From positions 186,001 to 250,000 of the forward strand of contig JAKSZP010000014.1 of NCBI GenBank assembly GCA_022478985.1: a stretch of DNA of 64,000 bases, given 5' to 3'. The first letter of the stretch is position 1. Each line of letters starts with the position of its first letter. A model generated the notes under the pieces. It ran no database searches. It was not told the origin of the DNA and saw only the letters and a list, made by a program, of their open reading frames with translations. This DNA comes from Massospora cicadina. Its lineage: Eukaryota; Entomophthoromycota; Entomophthoromycetes; Entomophthorales; Entomophthoraceae. Positions 13,001 to 24,399 of the stretch are shown here, piece after piece. Made by a program: the position numbers and the translations under genes.

Positions 13001-13630
13001 AATTTCGCCAGCGCTAGAATAAGGTCAATGTGGGTCATGGACCTTAATTGGCCGTTGTGGATGTGGGGACGCGTCATGTTTTTGAGCAGTGGGGCATGTC
13101 GTGGCAGCGCATCCATTAACCCAAGGGTGGCTTTTAGAACGCGTAGTTCTATGTGACCCTGTGGGGCGTGGGGTGAGGGCGGCCACCGGTCCGTTGGTGA
13201 GGTTAGCCAACAGTTCATGTCACCAATTAGGAAAGAATTGGGGGGTAGCGGGAGGGATTTGACCGATGAGAAAAATTCCCGACGCTCTTGTGCACCGTTT
13301 GGGGCGTAAATGTTGACAATTGTGTGTGCAACATCGGCCCAAGAGAAGGTGACAACGAGCACTCGGTCATTTAGGAATGTTTCTGAAGATGTAAATTTGA
13401 AAAAAATTGTTTTTCCAAATTAGCACCCCACAGTGCTTTGACCAAAAGGATAGGGATGGTAGGAGCATTGTTTTCCAAGCATCCTCAGAACCTCGTGGAC
13501 AGTGGGTTTCCTGGATGGCCAGGATATCCACGGGTAAATTATTTTGTAAAAAACTCAGTTTCCTAGCCTGGGATGGGGAGGCCTTGAGTCTGGCGATATT
13601 CAGCATCCCTAGAGTGAAGGTTTCCCCCAT
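10043..13630 (-). pseudogene. LINE ORF2: endonuclease and reverse transcriptase, copy 1
   Basis: Starts at ATG 13630. The APE-type endonuclease shows LNIARLKASPSQ, the QETHC box near 13505, FLIGDMNCW near 13225 and THIDLILAL near 13030. Its usual SDH triad reads SNHQLVS near 12945, so a catalytic Asp is replaced. RT motifs are FKKGDRLDLANWRPISLT, ALVFLDQQKAYDRVNWEYL, GLRQGDPLSPLLYNFSLDP and FADD (11558-11569). The last is the catalytic Asp pair and is intact. Near the C-terminus CVVCGQYGTLFHRLEKC (about 10452-10400) fits a CX2CX7HX4C zinc motif. Two one-base changes in T and A/T homopolymers (near 13400 and 12495), compared with copy 2, break the frame between endonuclease and RT. After that the RT frame is open for 770 codons. 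The enzyme would nick target DNA and copy its own mRNA in place. Confidence 0.9.
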
Positions 13631-13636
13631 TGCACC

Positions 13637-15055
13637 TTAGGTGTGAGGGGGTGGGCCCCCTGGCCCACCAGCCTCTTCCAGGTCCCCACGGGCTTTCACA
13701 GCAGCACGGGTATTAGCAGCAACACTATCAGGGTTTTTGTTAATTTTTGTGGAAAGAGTCGCGTTGGCTTTGGCCTTTGCTTTTTGTTTTCCTGACGTCG
13801 GACGAATTTTTTTGCGGTGCAGATAAGTTTGGTGCACCGTCGAGTGGGGCAAAAAAAAATTTTTTTCTGTTGGGATAGGTCCCAAGTCAGTTTCAACTGG
13901 GGCTTGGGTGCAGCGATTGGGTGAGATTGAATCTCCCATCGGATCCTCAGATTGAGTGGCCCGTTCGGCTTGGGCCTCCCAATCTGATTGGGTGATGGAT
14001 TCCTGAGTTGCTTCCGCCATGAAGGTCTCCATGTCCTCCTGGCGTTGTGAGTGTGGGATGGTGGTGGTGACCTTGGCCGCTTCCTTGGCCGCAGTCCTAT
14101 GGGCCTGCTTGGCCTTCTTCCGCTCCTGCGGGGAGATGGGCTTTACCAATAGGTAGCAGCCTTGTGCTCCCCATGGGAAAGCCTCTTTGGTGCTTGCGGT
14201 TGGTTCATAGTGTGCCTCTCCGCTGGCCATAGCCGCCGAGGGATGCTCCTGGAATGTAATGCCCTCTTTAATGGGGCACGCGTGTGCCTTATGGCCGAAT
14301 GCATCACAGTGGGTGCAAATGGGGGGCGCGCTGTCCACGGTTACCTGGAATGGGTGGGTGGTGTGCCCTGCGATATCAATAAAGGTGGAGTGCGGGATCT
14401 GGGTTAGGTCCTTCGCGATCTCCTCAGATGGGGTCAGAACTGCGATGGCTTTGCCGGTGCACAGGTGTGGCATCAGCGTGAAACGTTGCATTTCGAAAGA
14501 TTGTATTTTGCCATATATGGCGAGACCATCTTTCAGGTGTTGCTCCAAAATGTCACATTTTACTGTAGTAGGCAAAAAGTCAAACGTGAGGAAAATTTGG
14601 TTTGATTTTGTCCATCTGGTGCATTTAGTTTCGATGACCTGTTGCCCTTTGGGGAGGTCAACCACTACTTGCACCGCTGCAGCCTCATCTGCTGCTATTT
14701 TGCTTTCAAAACCTAGGTCCAGCTAACCGCGCAACATGGAGTGAGGTGCAACGTACACCGCGGTCGGGAAAATTTTGTGTACATCTTCACAAAATTTTTC
14801 CCATAGGGCTGTTTTTTGGATGTCCAGATACATACGGACTCTGAATTCCACCGACAAAAGTAGCTGGGAATGTGGCGTATTGATGTACTGGTTGCATCGT
14901 GCTTGCCATGCGAGTATCTCCGGGGAAATTGTAACTGCCAGTTTTTTTAAATTTTTTTCTATTCTGCCGGATTCTCTGGGGCGTTTTTGAACGTTAGAGG
15001 CCGCGGGCCTTCCGCCTGCTCCTCTTGCTTTGCTTGCCCAACTGCTCCCAGACAT
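13637..15055 (-). pseudogene. LINE ORF1: RNA-binding protein, copy 1
   Basis: ATG at 15055, about 472 codons. A basic N-terminus precedes an RRM-like stretch (QIFLTFDFLPTTVKCDILEQ, later GKAIAVLTP). The zinc knuckle CTHCDAFGHKAHAC (CX2CX4HX4C) is at 14276-14317, followed by a Lys/Ala/Glu-rich C-terminal third. LINE ORF1 proteins of this kind coat the element RNA. A single in-frame TAG (14723-14725) replaces the TGG Trp codon found at the same place in copy 2 (near 60229). Otherwise the frame is open, so this copy died recently or carries one error. The stop codon lies six bases before the ORF2 ATG, suggesting coupled translation. Confidence 0.85.
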
Positions 15056-15169
15056 GGGCGCAGACTAATCCCCTCTATGAGATTATCAAACTAGATTTAG
15101 TCTTGAATTGAATGGGTTGCAAAAGTGTTTGCAATGAGAAAGAAAAGTTTTAAGTAGATCCTTTTCACC

Positions 15170-16381
15170 AACAGGAAACCTAAAATATTAGTAAAATAAA
15201 TTCTTTAAATAAAGTTTTTAGTAATAATAATATTGGTAAAGGGGAAAAAAGGGTTTTATTGGCTCTAATTTTTACGTTCAGAGCAGCAAGGATCTTCAGC
15301 ACAGGGAAATGGAGAAAGTTTTAAAGTACTTGGGTTAACTGTCCCAATTTCATCATTAGGACAGTGAGTAGCGTCAACGCAGGAGAATCAATAGGGCGCT
15401 GGGGCATTTAGGTTGGCTGTTTTGTTGTTGAAACAGCAAGGAATCTCTGCGCATGTAATTTAGATGAGTACCAAGGCTTTTGGCTCAGGTGTTCCATTTT
15501 CATCATCAGAATAATGAGGGCCTCATCACAGGGAAGTTAAAAGGATGTGGAGGCTTCTGGTTTGGCTACTCTATTGTCAAAACAACGAGGAGCATCAGCG
15601 TCAGTATTTGAGATAGGCACAGAGGCATCTGGTTCAGCTGCTTCAATTTCATCATTCAATCAGTAAGGAGCCTCATCGATAGGAAACAAGACAAGTGTGT
15701 GAGCGTTTAGTTTAGCTTCTTATTGGTCTTCATAGATAGCCAAATCTCCTCTGTAGTAAACCCAATTGTGTCTGGCTTATCCCAGATCTCATTTGGGGTT
15801 TCATAAGAGAGTAATTCATTAGAATTAGGTTTATAGTTGTATAATAATTGATCTGGGTTCAGCTCTTAATCTTCAAGCTCTTCTTTGGAATATTCAGAGG
15901 AGCTGTCATAGTCATATTCCTCTGTAAGGTAGGCAGAAGTATCCATTATAGGGTCAAAGTAGATAAATTGAGCATCAGGGTATTTAATTGAATGTCATGG
16001 ATATTAGTTATTCAGAAAAAATATTGCCAATTTCAGTTATAGCATCTTTTAGTTCCATGAGTGCTTCATCATTGCTCTTTCTCATAACGTCATCCTCGCC
16101 TGAATTTCTGTTTGCAGTATCATATGCACAGTCAATAAATATAAAGAGCTTCTGTTTGATGAAGCGTACATTGCATATACATTGCACATTACAGATAACC
16201 TTTCTAGTACTTCTTTCAGTGTTTTGGCTTGTCCATAGCATAAGCTGTCCATGCTTTCTTCAATAGCCTTATAAGTTATGGCTTTATTGAATTACCATTA
16301 ACAATCATCCATCAGATCTTTAGCTGGTGTTTGGTGGAAAGGTTTGGGTTTAGTATAGACCTCAGATTGGTTTAAAGCCAT
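15170..16381 (-). pseudogene. TE-D Gag-like protein with acidic Cys repeats
   Basis: Begins at ATG 16381, about 70 nt after the primer site, with MALNQSEVYTKPKPFHQTPA. A middle part around 16240-16010 (AKTLKEVLERL, then NDEALMELKDAITEIGNIF in another frame) looks helical. An acidic stretch follows (EEYDYDSSSEYSKEELED near 15900). Three imperfect repeats of about 48 codons (15730-15290) carry NDEIEAAEPDA or NDEIGTVNPS, then AEIPCCFNNK or AEDPCCSER. Stops and frameshifts occur. Its position makes it a Gag candidate, but no standard capsid or CCHC motif is clear. The 3' part was separated by the LINE insertion. Confidence 0.5.
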
Positions 16382-16430
16382 CTCTTTATTTATACTAATT
16401 CCATTAGGATTCTTGGTGCAGCTTGTGAAG

Positions 16431-16448
16431 ACCTGGCAAGAAGCACCA
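16431..16448 (-). other. tRNA primer-binding site of TE-D
   Basis: Minus strand TGGTGCTTCTTGCCAGGT, four bases after the LTR end (CTGACA then AAAA). It closely resembles the TE2 site TGGTGCTCTCTACCAGG, which also has a four-base spacer. This fixes the TE-D orientation. Confidence 0.7.
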
Positions 16449-16452
16449 TTTT

Positions 16453-17475
16453 TGTCAGGCCACCAGATTTTTGATTAGTGGCACAAACCATATCTAAAGG
16501 TGGTCCCTTAAATTTTACAAAATTAAGGTGAAGGTTGGACAAAACATCTGTTTTATAACAAGACTTAAACTGCTGAATAAGGTTCAGAGGTCTTGGGAGA
16601 TCTTTCCATTGAAAATAAATACTTGCAAGAGGAAGTTAGTTAAGAAATAAATGGTACCTAAATAGTACCAGAAAAGAATCAAGAATAAAATAAATGGAGG
16701 GAATATACCAGATGAAGGATAGGCACACACCACGTGTTGTATTACGTGTGAAGGTGGAAGAAGAAGTATAAATGTGGGAGGTGATGGCACAGTTCAGGTT
16801 CAGGGTTGGAGTAGATCAGGATTCATCATGGAAGGCTGGACTGAGAATAATAATGGCAACACAGTTAAGTGGTTACCATTATCTACCATTAGGAAGCTAA
16901 TAGGTAATAAGTTATAATTTACCATAAAGCGGTTAATGAAGTTAATAAAGTATTTCAACACTGATCATAACTTCAGGCTTGATATTAAGATAACATTAAG
17001 TTAGTCCAGGTATTTTTTCCCTATCTCATCTGTCTGTGGAGCACTAATCAAGGTGTTTTGTCCAGAACTTGTTGGTTTAAAAACTTTGGTTTATCTGGGA
17101 AATCGTCCTTAGCTTAACAATTGAATATGATCAATGATTTTAGGCCCAGATTCTGATAAAACAGCAATCTAAAAAGAATAATGAAGTCTTTGGGCATTAG
17201 TCCTGAGAAAGTATTAATCAATTTTTTATCATAAAGTTTTTGGACATTAGGCATGAAAAAGTGCCAATAAGTAATTAAATAATAGTGTTACCAGTCCTTA
17301 GGCCCACGTAAGTTTAATTAAATTTTTAAAGTAACAATGTTTATTGGGCCCTAGGTCCAAATAAATGTTGATCAACATTTAAATTGATAATAATGGTAAG
17401 CCAAAAAGAAGAAAATGATAAAATAAGTTGGGAACCATAGTTGAGGCTTCACCTAACCTAGGGCAAAGCCTGATG
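16453..17475 (-). repeat. 5' LTR of TE-D
   Basis: Partner of 7854-8856. On the minus strand its inner end is GGCCTGACA next to the primer site. On the plus strand the outer end reads CCTGATG, followed by the target duplication GTGCT. Confidence 0.75.
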
Positions 17476-17480
17476 GTGCT

Positions 17481-20400
17481 TTATGGTAGAAACAGTCCTG
17501 AAGCTGCCAAGTTTTTGTTTTTTACTATATGTCCATAAACTTTTGTTTGCGGCTAGCCATCCATTCCAGGCTACTGAACTTGCTCATTATCACGTCCTTG
17601 GCATCAATGTAAGTCCAATTATCATCATTTAGATAAGGCAGAACCAAAAATTTGGCAATTGATGTCCAAACAATTAATGACAGTCACAACTTTTTAACAA
17701 TTGGCATACTCAAACATGGTCATCTTGAAGAGTCATAAAAATTCTGGGGCGTTGTCCTGATGAAAAGTAGTTAATTTCAGAGTATTTTAAATCCTTTGGT
17801 CACTATTGAGTAGATTGTGATGAGAGGGACTCTACCAGTAACCCTGGTGGTAATTGAGGTACTATTGGGAATCATAGCAGAGAATGTTGCAAAAGTCCCA
17901 GGCATATGTCTTGAGGCTGTAAGCTTCCAACCTGACTTTCCTCATATAAATCGCTATTAGCTACATCAGCATTCAACTTGAAAGCTTATATGACCCTCTT
18001 TCTCTTTAGTCGCTTTAGGATCTGAGTTAAAATACTCTGTAACTAACGTAATCATATTTTATCTTTTTCCCAAACAACCTCTAATAAAATCTAAAATTAT
18101 AAAAGTATCCTTCCTCTTAAATAAGGAAACTTGTCCATACAGAATATTGTTGATCTTTTCAACCTGTTCTATTCCCTCCTACATTTTTGTAACTCATTCT
18201 TATAAGGTTATCAGATTTTCTTGTATTTCTGAATTCAGTGTGTTTTGATCTCTGTTTCCAGTTCGCTACTAAGCTTCCAGACTTTTTCTTATAAGAAGAC
18301 ATGGTAGATAACTTAAAATTACTATCTGGTCAGAAAAAGCTCAACTGATCAATAGTAATCACCAAATGTAAACTTTTTTACAAGTCCACTGCACTTGTTC
18401 TTGCTAAAGATTTTGTAAGAATAAATAGAAAGTGATATTTTTATGAAGACAACTATCCAGTTGAGTCTATTCTCACCAAGTGTTTTCAACCCCACTCAGG
18501 TATCCTCTTACAGCAAAGTGATAACAACCTCACTTCAGGCAACTTGAAAGAAAAATAGACAAGTGAAACAAATTCTTCACTTTTTACAAAGTCATGAAAA
18601 TATAAAAAAATATTTAAGTCTAAACTATTCTCTGTCTTTACTATTAAAAAAGGTGTTTACATAGCGAAGTTTGGTGCTCAACTCTTCAGTTGGCACCTCA
18701 TTAAAATTTGCATCCTTTGTCAATGAACTTAATCCTAAAGAATCGCACCAACTAATAATTACTCCCTCCACCTATCCGTTTACCTAGTTGGTATCCTCAA
18801 ACAATTAATTTACGACCCACTTTGGGCTGGTTTCTTATATAGCGTGTCCCAACGCTTTTAATCAACCCAGAAGATTACCCTTTACAAGATAGAGGCTTTG
18901 AATAGGTGATGGAGAAGATTACCCAATTTGCAGCAGGCCACATCACCCAGACTAACTTGCAAGTTCCTTACAATAAAAGCAATGTCAACATTTCAGTAAT
19001 TCCAAAAACACCATTATCAATTGTTTACAAATCCCAATTGATTACACAAGTAATTTAATTGTTGATTGTTATATCAACAATTGAAATCCTTACAAACATT
19101 ATCAGTGATCATACCTGATAAGCCATTAAGTGTCCTTAAGGTTATAATCATTCCCATAAATTAAGTTCATACTAATGATTTGTAGGAGAACAGCTTAAAC
19201 AATAGTTATTAAACATCAATGACTCCAACATCCATTAAATTTGCTTACTAGTAAGCCAATTAAATTTGGATAAAATGATTAGGGCGTATCTGTCACAGTT
19301 GAATAATGTGGGTATACTTAAATCACAACATTAAGGCCTAGAATGCAACTACCAATTTCTAATGAACTTGCCTTGGAATTTAGACAAGTTATCTAAGGTC
19401 ACCTTGAAATCTTTGCGACTTTCTTATTTATGTTTGGGCTTTGATGGCATAACCATCCATGGTGTCTTAATTCTTATTTATTTTGTAGTTACTTCCATGG
19501 CATTATAGATCTTAATTCTACAACACATCTTTTGGAATAGGAGAGTTATAAACAATCTACTCGCGTTAGACACCATCTTATTGTGTTTACTGAGATAAAG
19601 ATATTCCTTGTAGAACTCTCACTGGGTGAGAACTGGGGGTTGGCCGTTTGTCACAATTTCTATGCTTCTCAATACTGTTTTGTTTGTTATATTTGTTTTT
19701 GTATGGGTGTTTTCTTTGTCACATCTTACTGTAAGGAACCTACACTTTCTTCTCACAATTGGTGTTTCAGACCTTTTAAAGCCCTGCTTTAATTATTCTT
19801 AAGCCAGACCCAAAATATCCTTTTAAATTAAGCAGGCGATAGCTTCTATTTCATTATAGCTTCTATCAATATAAATATAACCATCTTTAGTTTGCCCCTT
19901 GAAGAGATGACTTTATGCGTCAACTTTTTTAGCACAGCTGATTGGGATCTTATGTCCCTCAAACCTCAGAAGAAGATTTGGAAGTTGTGTATGAGTTTGG
20001 AATGCCTTCTAGAAACCTGGCAACCAGCTCCATCTTACTTTCAAACTTTCCATAAGATCTTCACACTCAATCAGGCGGGATCCCAATGATGTCCTTTTTA
20101 TATAAATTCTGTGGATGACCTAGTCCTCCCTCTGTCTTTACCTTGTTAAATGCCATTTATCAATTTGATGCTTTCCAAGAATTGGAACGCTTCCCAGGTA
20201 TGGCCGTCTCTGCTTGCCAATTTTGATCAAATGATCACCAGCTTCATTAATATTTTCTTTTCCCCAAATGACGTTGGATTTATTAATTTGGTTGTGGAGG
20301 TTTCACTTGTGAATATCCCTATAAATACTAAACTAAAGTCATAACTTCACCTCTAAAACAGAGGAGTTCTACGCTGACACACCACCATTTTTATGGAATC

Positions 20401-20900
20401 AAAGGGACAGCAGGGTTCTAGCCCTGCATCCTTAATTAAAGATAAAATGATATTACTGATCTGGAGCTCCCTCCTACAAAATCAAGCAAGTCTTCATCAA
20501 AGGTGGTTTTTCTTTCATGGCAATGGATAGCTACAATCAGCCAGCAAATTTGCTGTATATCCTACCTTTGGGACCTGAAGACGCCTTTTTAGAAGCTGAC
20601 TATACAAAAATAGAAATGAGCCTTTCATAAGAACTTAATGTCAAGCCCTAAAATTATTTCTGTATATTAAATCACCCCTGAGAACCCTCGTCTGACCTCC
20701 ACTTTGTTTTGCCGCAATCAGGAGGCAAAGAAAAAATTATTATTACAACACGGTTCTAGGTATACCTATACAAAGAGAGTTATTTGGTCTGTTAAATCTG
20801 ATAATAAGTAGCAAACTATTTCATTCCATTTTATGATAAAAACACTTATCCTGGTGGCATTAAAATGCCTGAATTGAATCCTAATATTGATCTGTTTGCA
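17481..20900. other. no recognisable gene; possible 5' remains of TE-E
   Basis: AT-rich sequence with short frames only (19583-19792, 19892-20089, 20150-20344). None shows a motif I can name. The last two are near where the gag of the TE-E element would be expected, so they may be decayed Gag. No LTR pair, RNA gene or splice-consistent exon was seen between 17.5 and 19.5 kb. Confidence 0.35.
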
Positions 20901-22965
20901 TTTTTTAAGAATAAAAAATATGAATTTTTTTGCTCTGTAATTCTCTCTACCTCTCTGTGAAGTTAGGACAAAAACTCTGGTGGATAAAGGTGCCTCTGAG
21001 CACAATATTGATCAACACCTAGATGACAGCTTAAACTAAACTACTTACCTGGTGGTATGCTTAGGTCAGTTACCTCTCAGGGTATTTCCACATTGAAAGT
21101 TCAGGGGCTAGTTGATTATCAAGCTAGTAAGTATGCTTGTCTGACCACTTCTTGAAAGTCAAAACCTGCTTTACACAATTTATCTTAGGAGTGGAATGGT
21201 GGCGCAAATTTGATCTCAAATCCAATTCAAAGGCAAATACCTTGAATTTTTCCTTTATGATTGGAAAGGAATTTATAATTCTTTTTCTGAAGTAGGAACT
21301 CTGAATTTTCAACGATGGCCTAATTTACACAAAATCAGCATTGCACCTATGCTGAATCACACTTCAGAAGTTCTCTTACCTTCTTATTTGGAAGGGTTAG
21401 AGTCTTCATTTGATGCAGCTTTTTAAAAATACTACCTGATGATTTTGTATTGTTGTGATTTTAAATCACAAATGACCTGGTTTCGTTTCTCCCCCAATCT
21501 GTCCTTTGACTTATGGGAGGTGGCAGGATTATATTTTTTGGGTTTCTTAGCAACTCTTAAAAGGATTAAACTTTAGCGTACCTCTCTAGTATGCTCACCA
21601 ATTCTCTTTGTGGAAAACGAAGATGGTACTACACAACATTGTGTAAATTATGGTAACTTGAATAATGTTACCATACCCAATCTGCATCACATTCCTATGG
21701 AGGCACAAGATTCCCATTTTGTGGAGAAGGCCAAAGTCTTCTCCAAGATGGATAGCTTGAACGCCTTTAAAAAATTCGCATCTATAAGGGCAGAAATGGC
21801 TCACTTCATTCTGTACCAGGAAAGGTATTTTCCAATTTTTGGTCATGCTTTGGTCTTAGAATGCGCCTGCAATTTTCAATGTATATTTATGCAGTATTAG
21901 GAAAATTTGAGGAGTATGTGCTGTCGTTTATATGGATGACATCCTGGTTTTCTCTACTGATCAAGCATCTAATGAGATCCATCTGCAGAAAGTGGTAGAC
22001 TATCTGAGAGCAGAAAACTTGACGCTTATGATAAGTAAGTGTAAAATTTTTAATCCTCAGGTCACCTTCTTGTGTAAAATCATTTTTTACAAAGGCCATA
22101 TGATCACTCTGGACAAGGAGAATGCAATAAATGATTGGTCCGCGTCAACCTCAGTTTAAAAAATGAGAACCTTTTTGTTGACAATCACCTTCCTTAAGAA
22201 GTTCACTATAAATGTTTCAGAGGTTTCTGCACCTTTTTATATGGCTAATGGAGCAAAAACACTTTATTAGTCATCTGCTCTGTAGGACGCCTTCCAGGAC
22301 GTGAAGTGCACTTTGCTCTCCACATTAGAACTTTATCATGTGGAACCTGATATGGAGTTTATAGCGGCTAGCAACGCTTCTAATGTTGTTATGGTGATGT
22401 TTTCTTACAAGTGGCAAAGATCAAGTTGATCATCATGTAGAATAATTCCTTATAGATACCCTTACCCAAGTTAGATTCCGCTGCTTGTGACAAAAAACAT
22501 TTTGGCGATAGTGGAATAATTACCTTACTGGCGCCATCTACATAGTTCATCACACCCATTGTGGGTATGTCTGACCATTGAGTGTAGTTGTACTACTGTG
22601 CCCCTCATGTCTTAGCCCTGTGGCAAACACTCTGCCATAAGACTCTAGTACAATATGTGTTCTCTTATGAGTTCACAAAATCTGATAATGATGTTTTACG
22701 CGATGCCTTAAGTTGAAAACCCGCATTAAATCCTGGTCCCAAAGAGGTGGAGCTCCATAACATTCACTTGATGATTCCTCAATGTAAGATATGTCTATTA
22801 AGCCATCTACAGTTATCTGTGCTCCTGGTCTTGCTTCCCTAGAGAACCTGGATGAGTATAGTAATTTCAGACGGATTGACTTGTCTCAAACTTTGTCCCC
22901 AGAGTATAGCTAATTCTTTTTTAAGTGCAACTTGAATTAGGAAGACTTAATGATGGGTACCATAT
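20901..22965 (+). pseudogene. TE-E gypsy Pol, 5' part (protease, RT, RNase H)
   Basis: Decayed Pol of a Ty3/gypsy element. A protease-like VDKGASEHNID near 20980 takes the place of the usual D-S/T-G. RT shows QHCVNYGNLNNVTIPNLHHI (about 21640), VFSKMDSLNAF and YMDDILVFS at 21929, with the catalytic Asp pair intact. RNase H-like sequence follows (EFIAASNASNVV near 22355; KNILAIVE near 22495), then the linker DALSxKPALNPGP near 22710. The frame stops at about 22960 in the sequence DGYHI that normally opens the integrase N-terminus. The missing half resumes at 38356, so TE3 inserted here. Several stops make it non-functional. Confidence 0.75.
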
Positions 22966-23436
22966 TTCAGGATTTAAGATGATGAGTGAGTCAAGATCTC
23001 TACTCCTGGATTGAGCCATAATAAGTCAACTCTTGAGCCATTTTAAATGAAACCTGTCTCTGAAGGCACTGATGAGAGTTTAGATCAGGAAGCATCACGT
23101 TTACGAGAATCAATGGAGGTGGCTTCAGGAATTTCATCCCCACTTCCCAAACCTCAATAGGAGTGACACCCATCCCTGCGGTCATGAGGACGTCGTAGAA
23201 CAATGAGGGCGTCAACCACGCCCCCAATCCATAAGACTGTGAAAGATCCAATCATACTGTGCCACAAAGGTCCCCTAGGCATTACACACCCACACATCCT
23301 ATAAATATTGACACTTTCTAACTCAATAAAGTAGTCTATTTTGCCCATTTTTCTTTTTATTGACCTCTCTACAAGTCAGCAGCTTCAAGCCAATTTTCAA
23401 ACTTCATCTACAGTCTGGAGAACTGTTACGCCGAGA
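22966..23436 (+). repeat. 5' LTR of TE3
   Basis: Matches 37879-38355 along its length (for example CATCCTATAAATATTGAC near 23294 and 38211, a likely TATA region). The start is worn (TTCAGG against TGTCAGG) and the end reads CCGAGA against CTGAGA. The primer site follows four bases later at 23441-23457 (TGGTGCTCACTACAGGG). Confidence 0.8.
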
Positions 23437-23440
23437 TAAG

Positions 23441-23457
23441 TGGTGCTCACTACAGGG
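23441..23457 (+). other. tRNA primer-binding site of TE3
   Basis: TGGTGCTCACTACAGGG, four bases after the 5' LTR. It is identical over 17 bases to the site at the left edge of the window on the minus strand, so the two elements probably share a primer tRNA. Confidence 0.7.
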
Positions 23458-23912
23458 GTCTCTGAGCTGTCCAAGTGAAAACGTCTATTATGAAAATGTT
23501 GATTAATAGCAGTCAAGAAAATCACCCTGGTGATTGGTCAAGGAGCATAACTTGATATAAACACCTTGCAATATAAAGTACCTCTCATGAAGCCTAAAAA
23601 GCTTAGAGTTTCAGGCTACCTTCCAGTTTACTCTACCTTACGTTGACAATGATTAGTATCAACTTCATTATGAGAACCTTAACAAAATTATCCAACGATT
23701 ACTAAATGGCATCTACTCTGTGGGATGCTGCTCCAGTCACTCCCGCACTTTGTGGTACATTCCATGATGTGAGATTTATATACTTCAGCTCTAATGCCAG
23801 TGGGAGAGTATACCTTGGCTACTGAATGCTATCTCTGAAGTTTCGTCCACCCGCTATATATCATATCCTGCAAATAGTAGGGTTGCATCAACATAAAGTC
23901 TCATTATAACTA

Positions 23913-24394
23913 GTGCTTTCTCAAACCCTACACTTCAATATTATCAATTTCTATAACGCGTCCTCCTCCTTTGTTTACAACAATTGTGAAGGCATTGTAA
24001 ATAACCATAAGTTTATCAATGAGGATTATACCAACTTGCAGTGTTGGATAAAGGAAATTTGGGCTACCTCAAGGACCGGCTTTGTCAGAATATGCAACTC
24101 CTTGAGGCTTCCTGGAATCAAGGCCTCAACCAAGTTGAGGACCTTGTGCGGACCCTCCAGAAGCACTATCAGGAGTTAGCCTCTCATTGAATTGCCTCCA
24201 GGAGTGAAGGGCCTGAGGGGCCTAGGGTTCCAGAAGGGCCTGAAGGTCCCCGTGGACCTCAAGGAACTTCTGGTCCCACAGTGTCTACTCTTGGTGACCC
24301 TGAATATTCCTGGAAAAAGGACGTCTTAGCTATCACTGCCTTAAAGTATCAAATATGCAAATGGCTCACAGATGCAAGCTCTGAGTGGATGGAG
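23913..24394 (+). pseudogene. TE3 Gag N-terminal part with collagen-like tract
   Basis: A helical region (LLEASWNQGLNQVEDLV, then RTLQKHYQEL, about 24095-24180) leads into Gly-X-Y triplets at about 24205-24275: GPEGPRVPEGPEGPRGPQG and TSGP. A second helical part then begins. The same gag is interrupted at 24395 by TE2 and continues at 31511. Collagen-like triplets form triple helices in other proteins; in Gag they could trimerise the particle protein, which is inference. One TGA and frame changes are present. Confidence 0.65.
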
Positions 24395-24399
24395 TCCCT

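Larger units (their letters stand above)
9856..15152 (-). mobile_element. full-length two-ORF LINE, copy 1
   Basis: A non-LTR retrotransposon inserted in TE-D. It is flanked by a 14-15-bp near-perfect target duplication: AGTAGAATCCTTTTC at 9841-9855 and AGTAGATCCTTTTC at 15153-15166. The 3' end is an A/T-rich tail of TTTAAAA units. The 5' end begins near AAAACTTTTCTTTCTC and is shared with copy 2 at about 59805. ORF1 (RNA-binding protein with zinc knuckle) and ORF2 (endonuclease, RT, Cys-rich C-terminus) are separated by six bases. The full length suggests complete reverse transcription, but both ORFs carry inactivating changes. Confidence 0.9.
7854..17475 (-). mobile_element. TE-D: LTR element without visible pol, split by a LINE
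   Basis: Two direct copies of a 1-kb sequence (7854-8856 and 16453-17475) bound this element. GTGCT lies on both outer flanks (7849-7853 and 17476-17480), as expected of a 5-bp target duplication. The minus orientation follows from the primer site at 16431-16448 and from a gag-like frame starting at 16381. Without the LINE (9856-15152) and its extra duplication, the internal part is only about 2.3 kb. It shows no RT, RNase H or integrase motif, so it resembles non-autonomous large retrotransposon derivatives. The left LTR outer end is worn (TTTGGG against TGTCAGG). Confidence 0.7.

Noticed and set aside
10149..15000. Plus-strand open frames over LINE copy 1 (for example 11025-11432 and 12755-13156)
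   Set aside because: They are shadows of the minus-strand ORF1 and ORF2, whose motifs are unmistakable.
17481..19900. Short open frames as host genes
   Set aside because: Under 100 codons, AT-driven composition, no splice-consistent extension and no recognisable motif.
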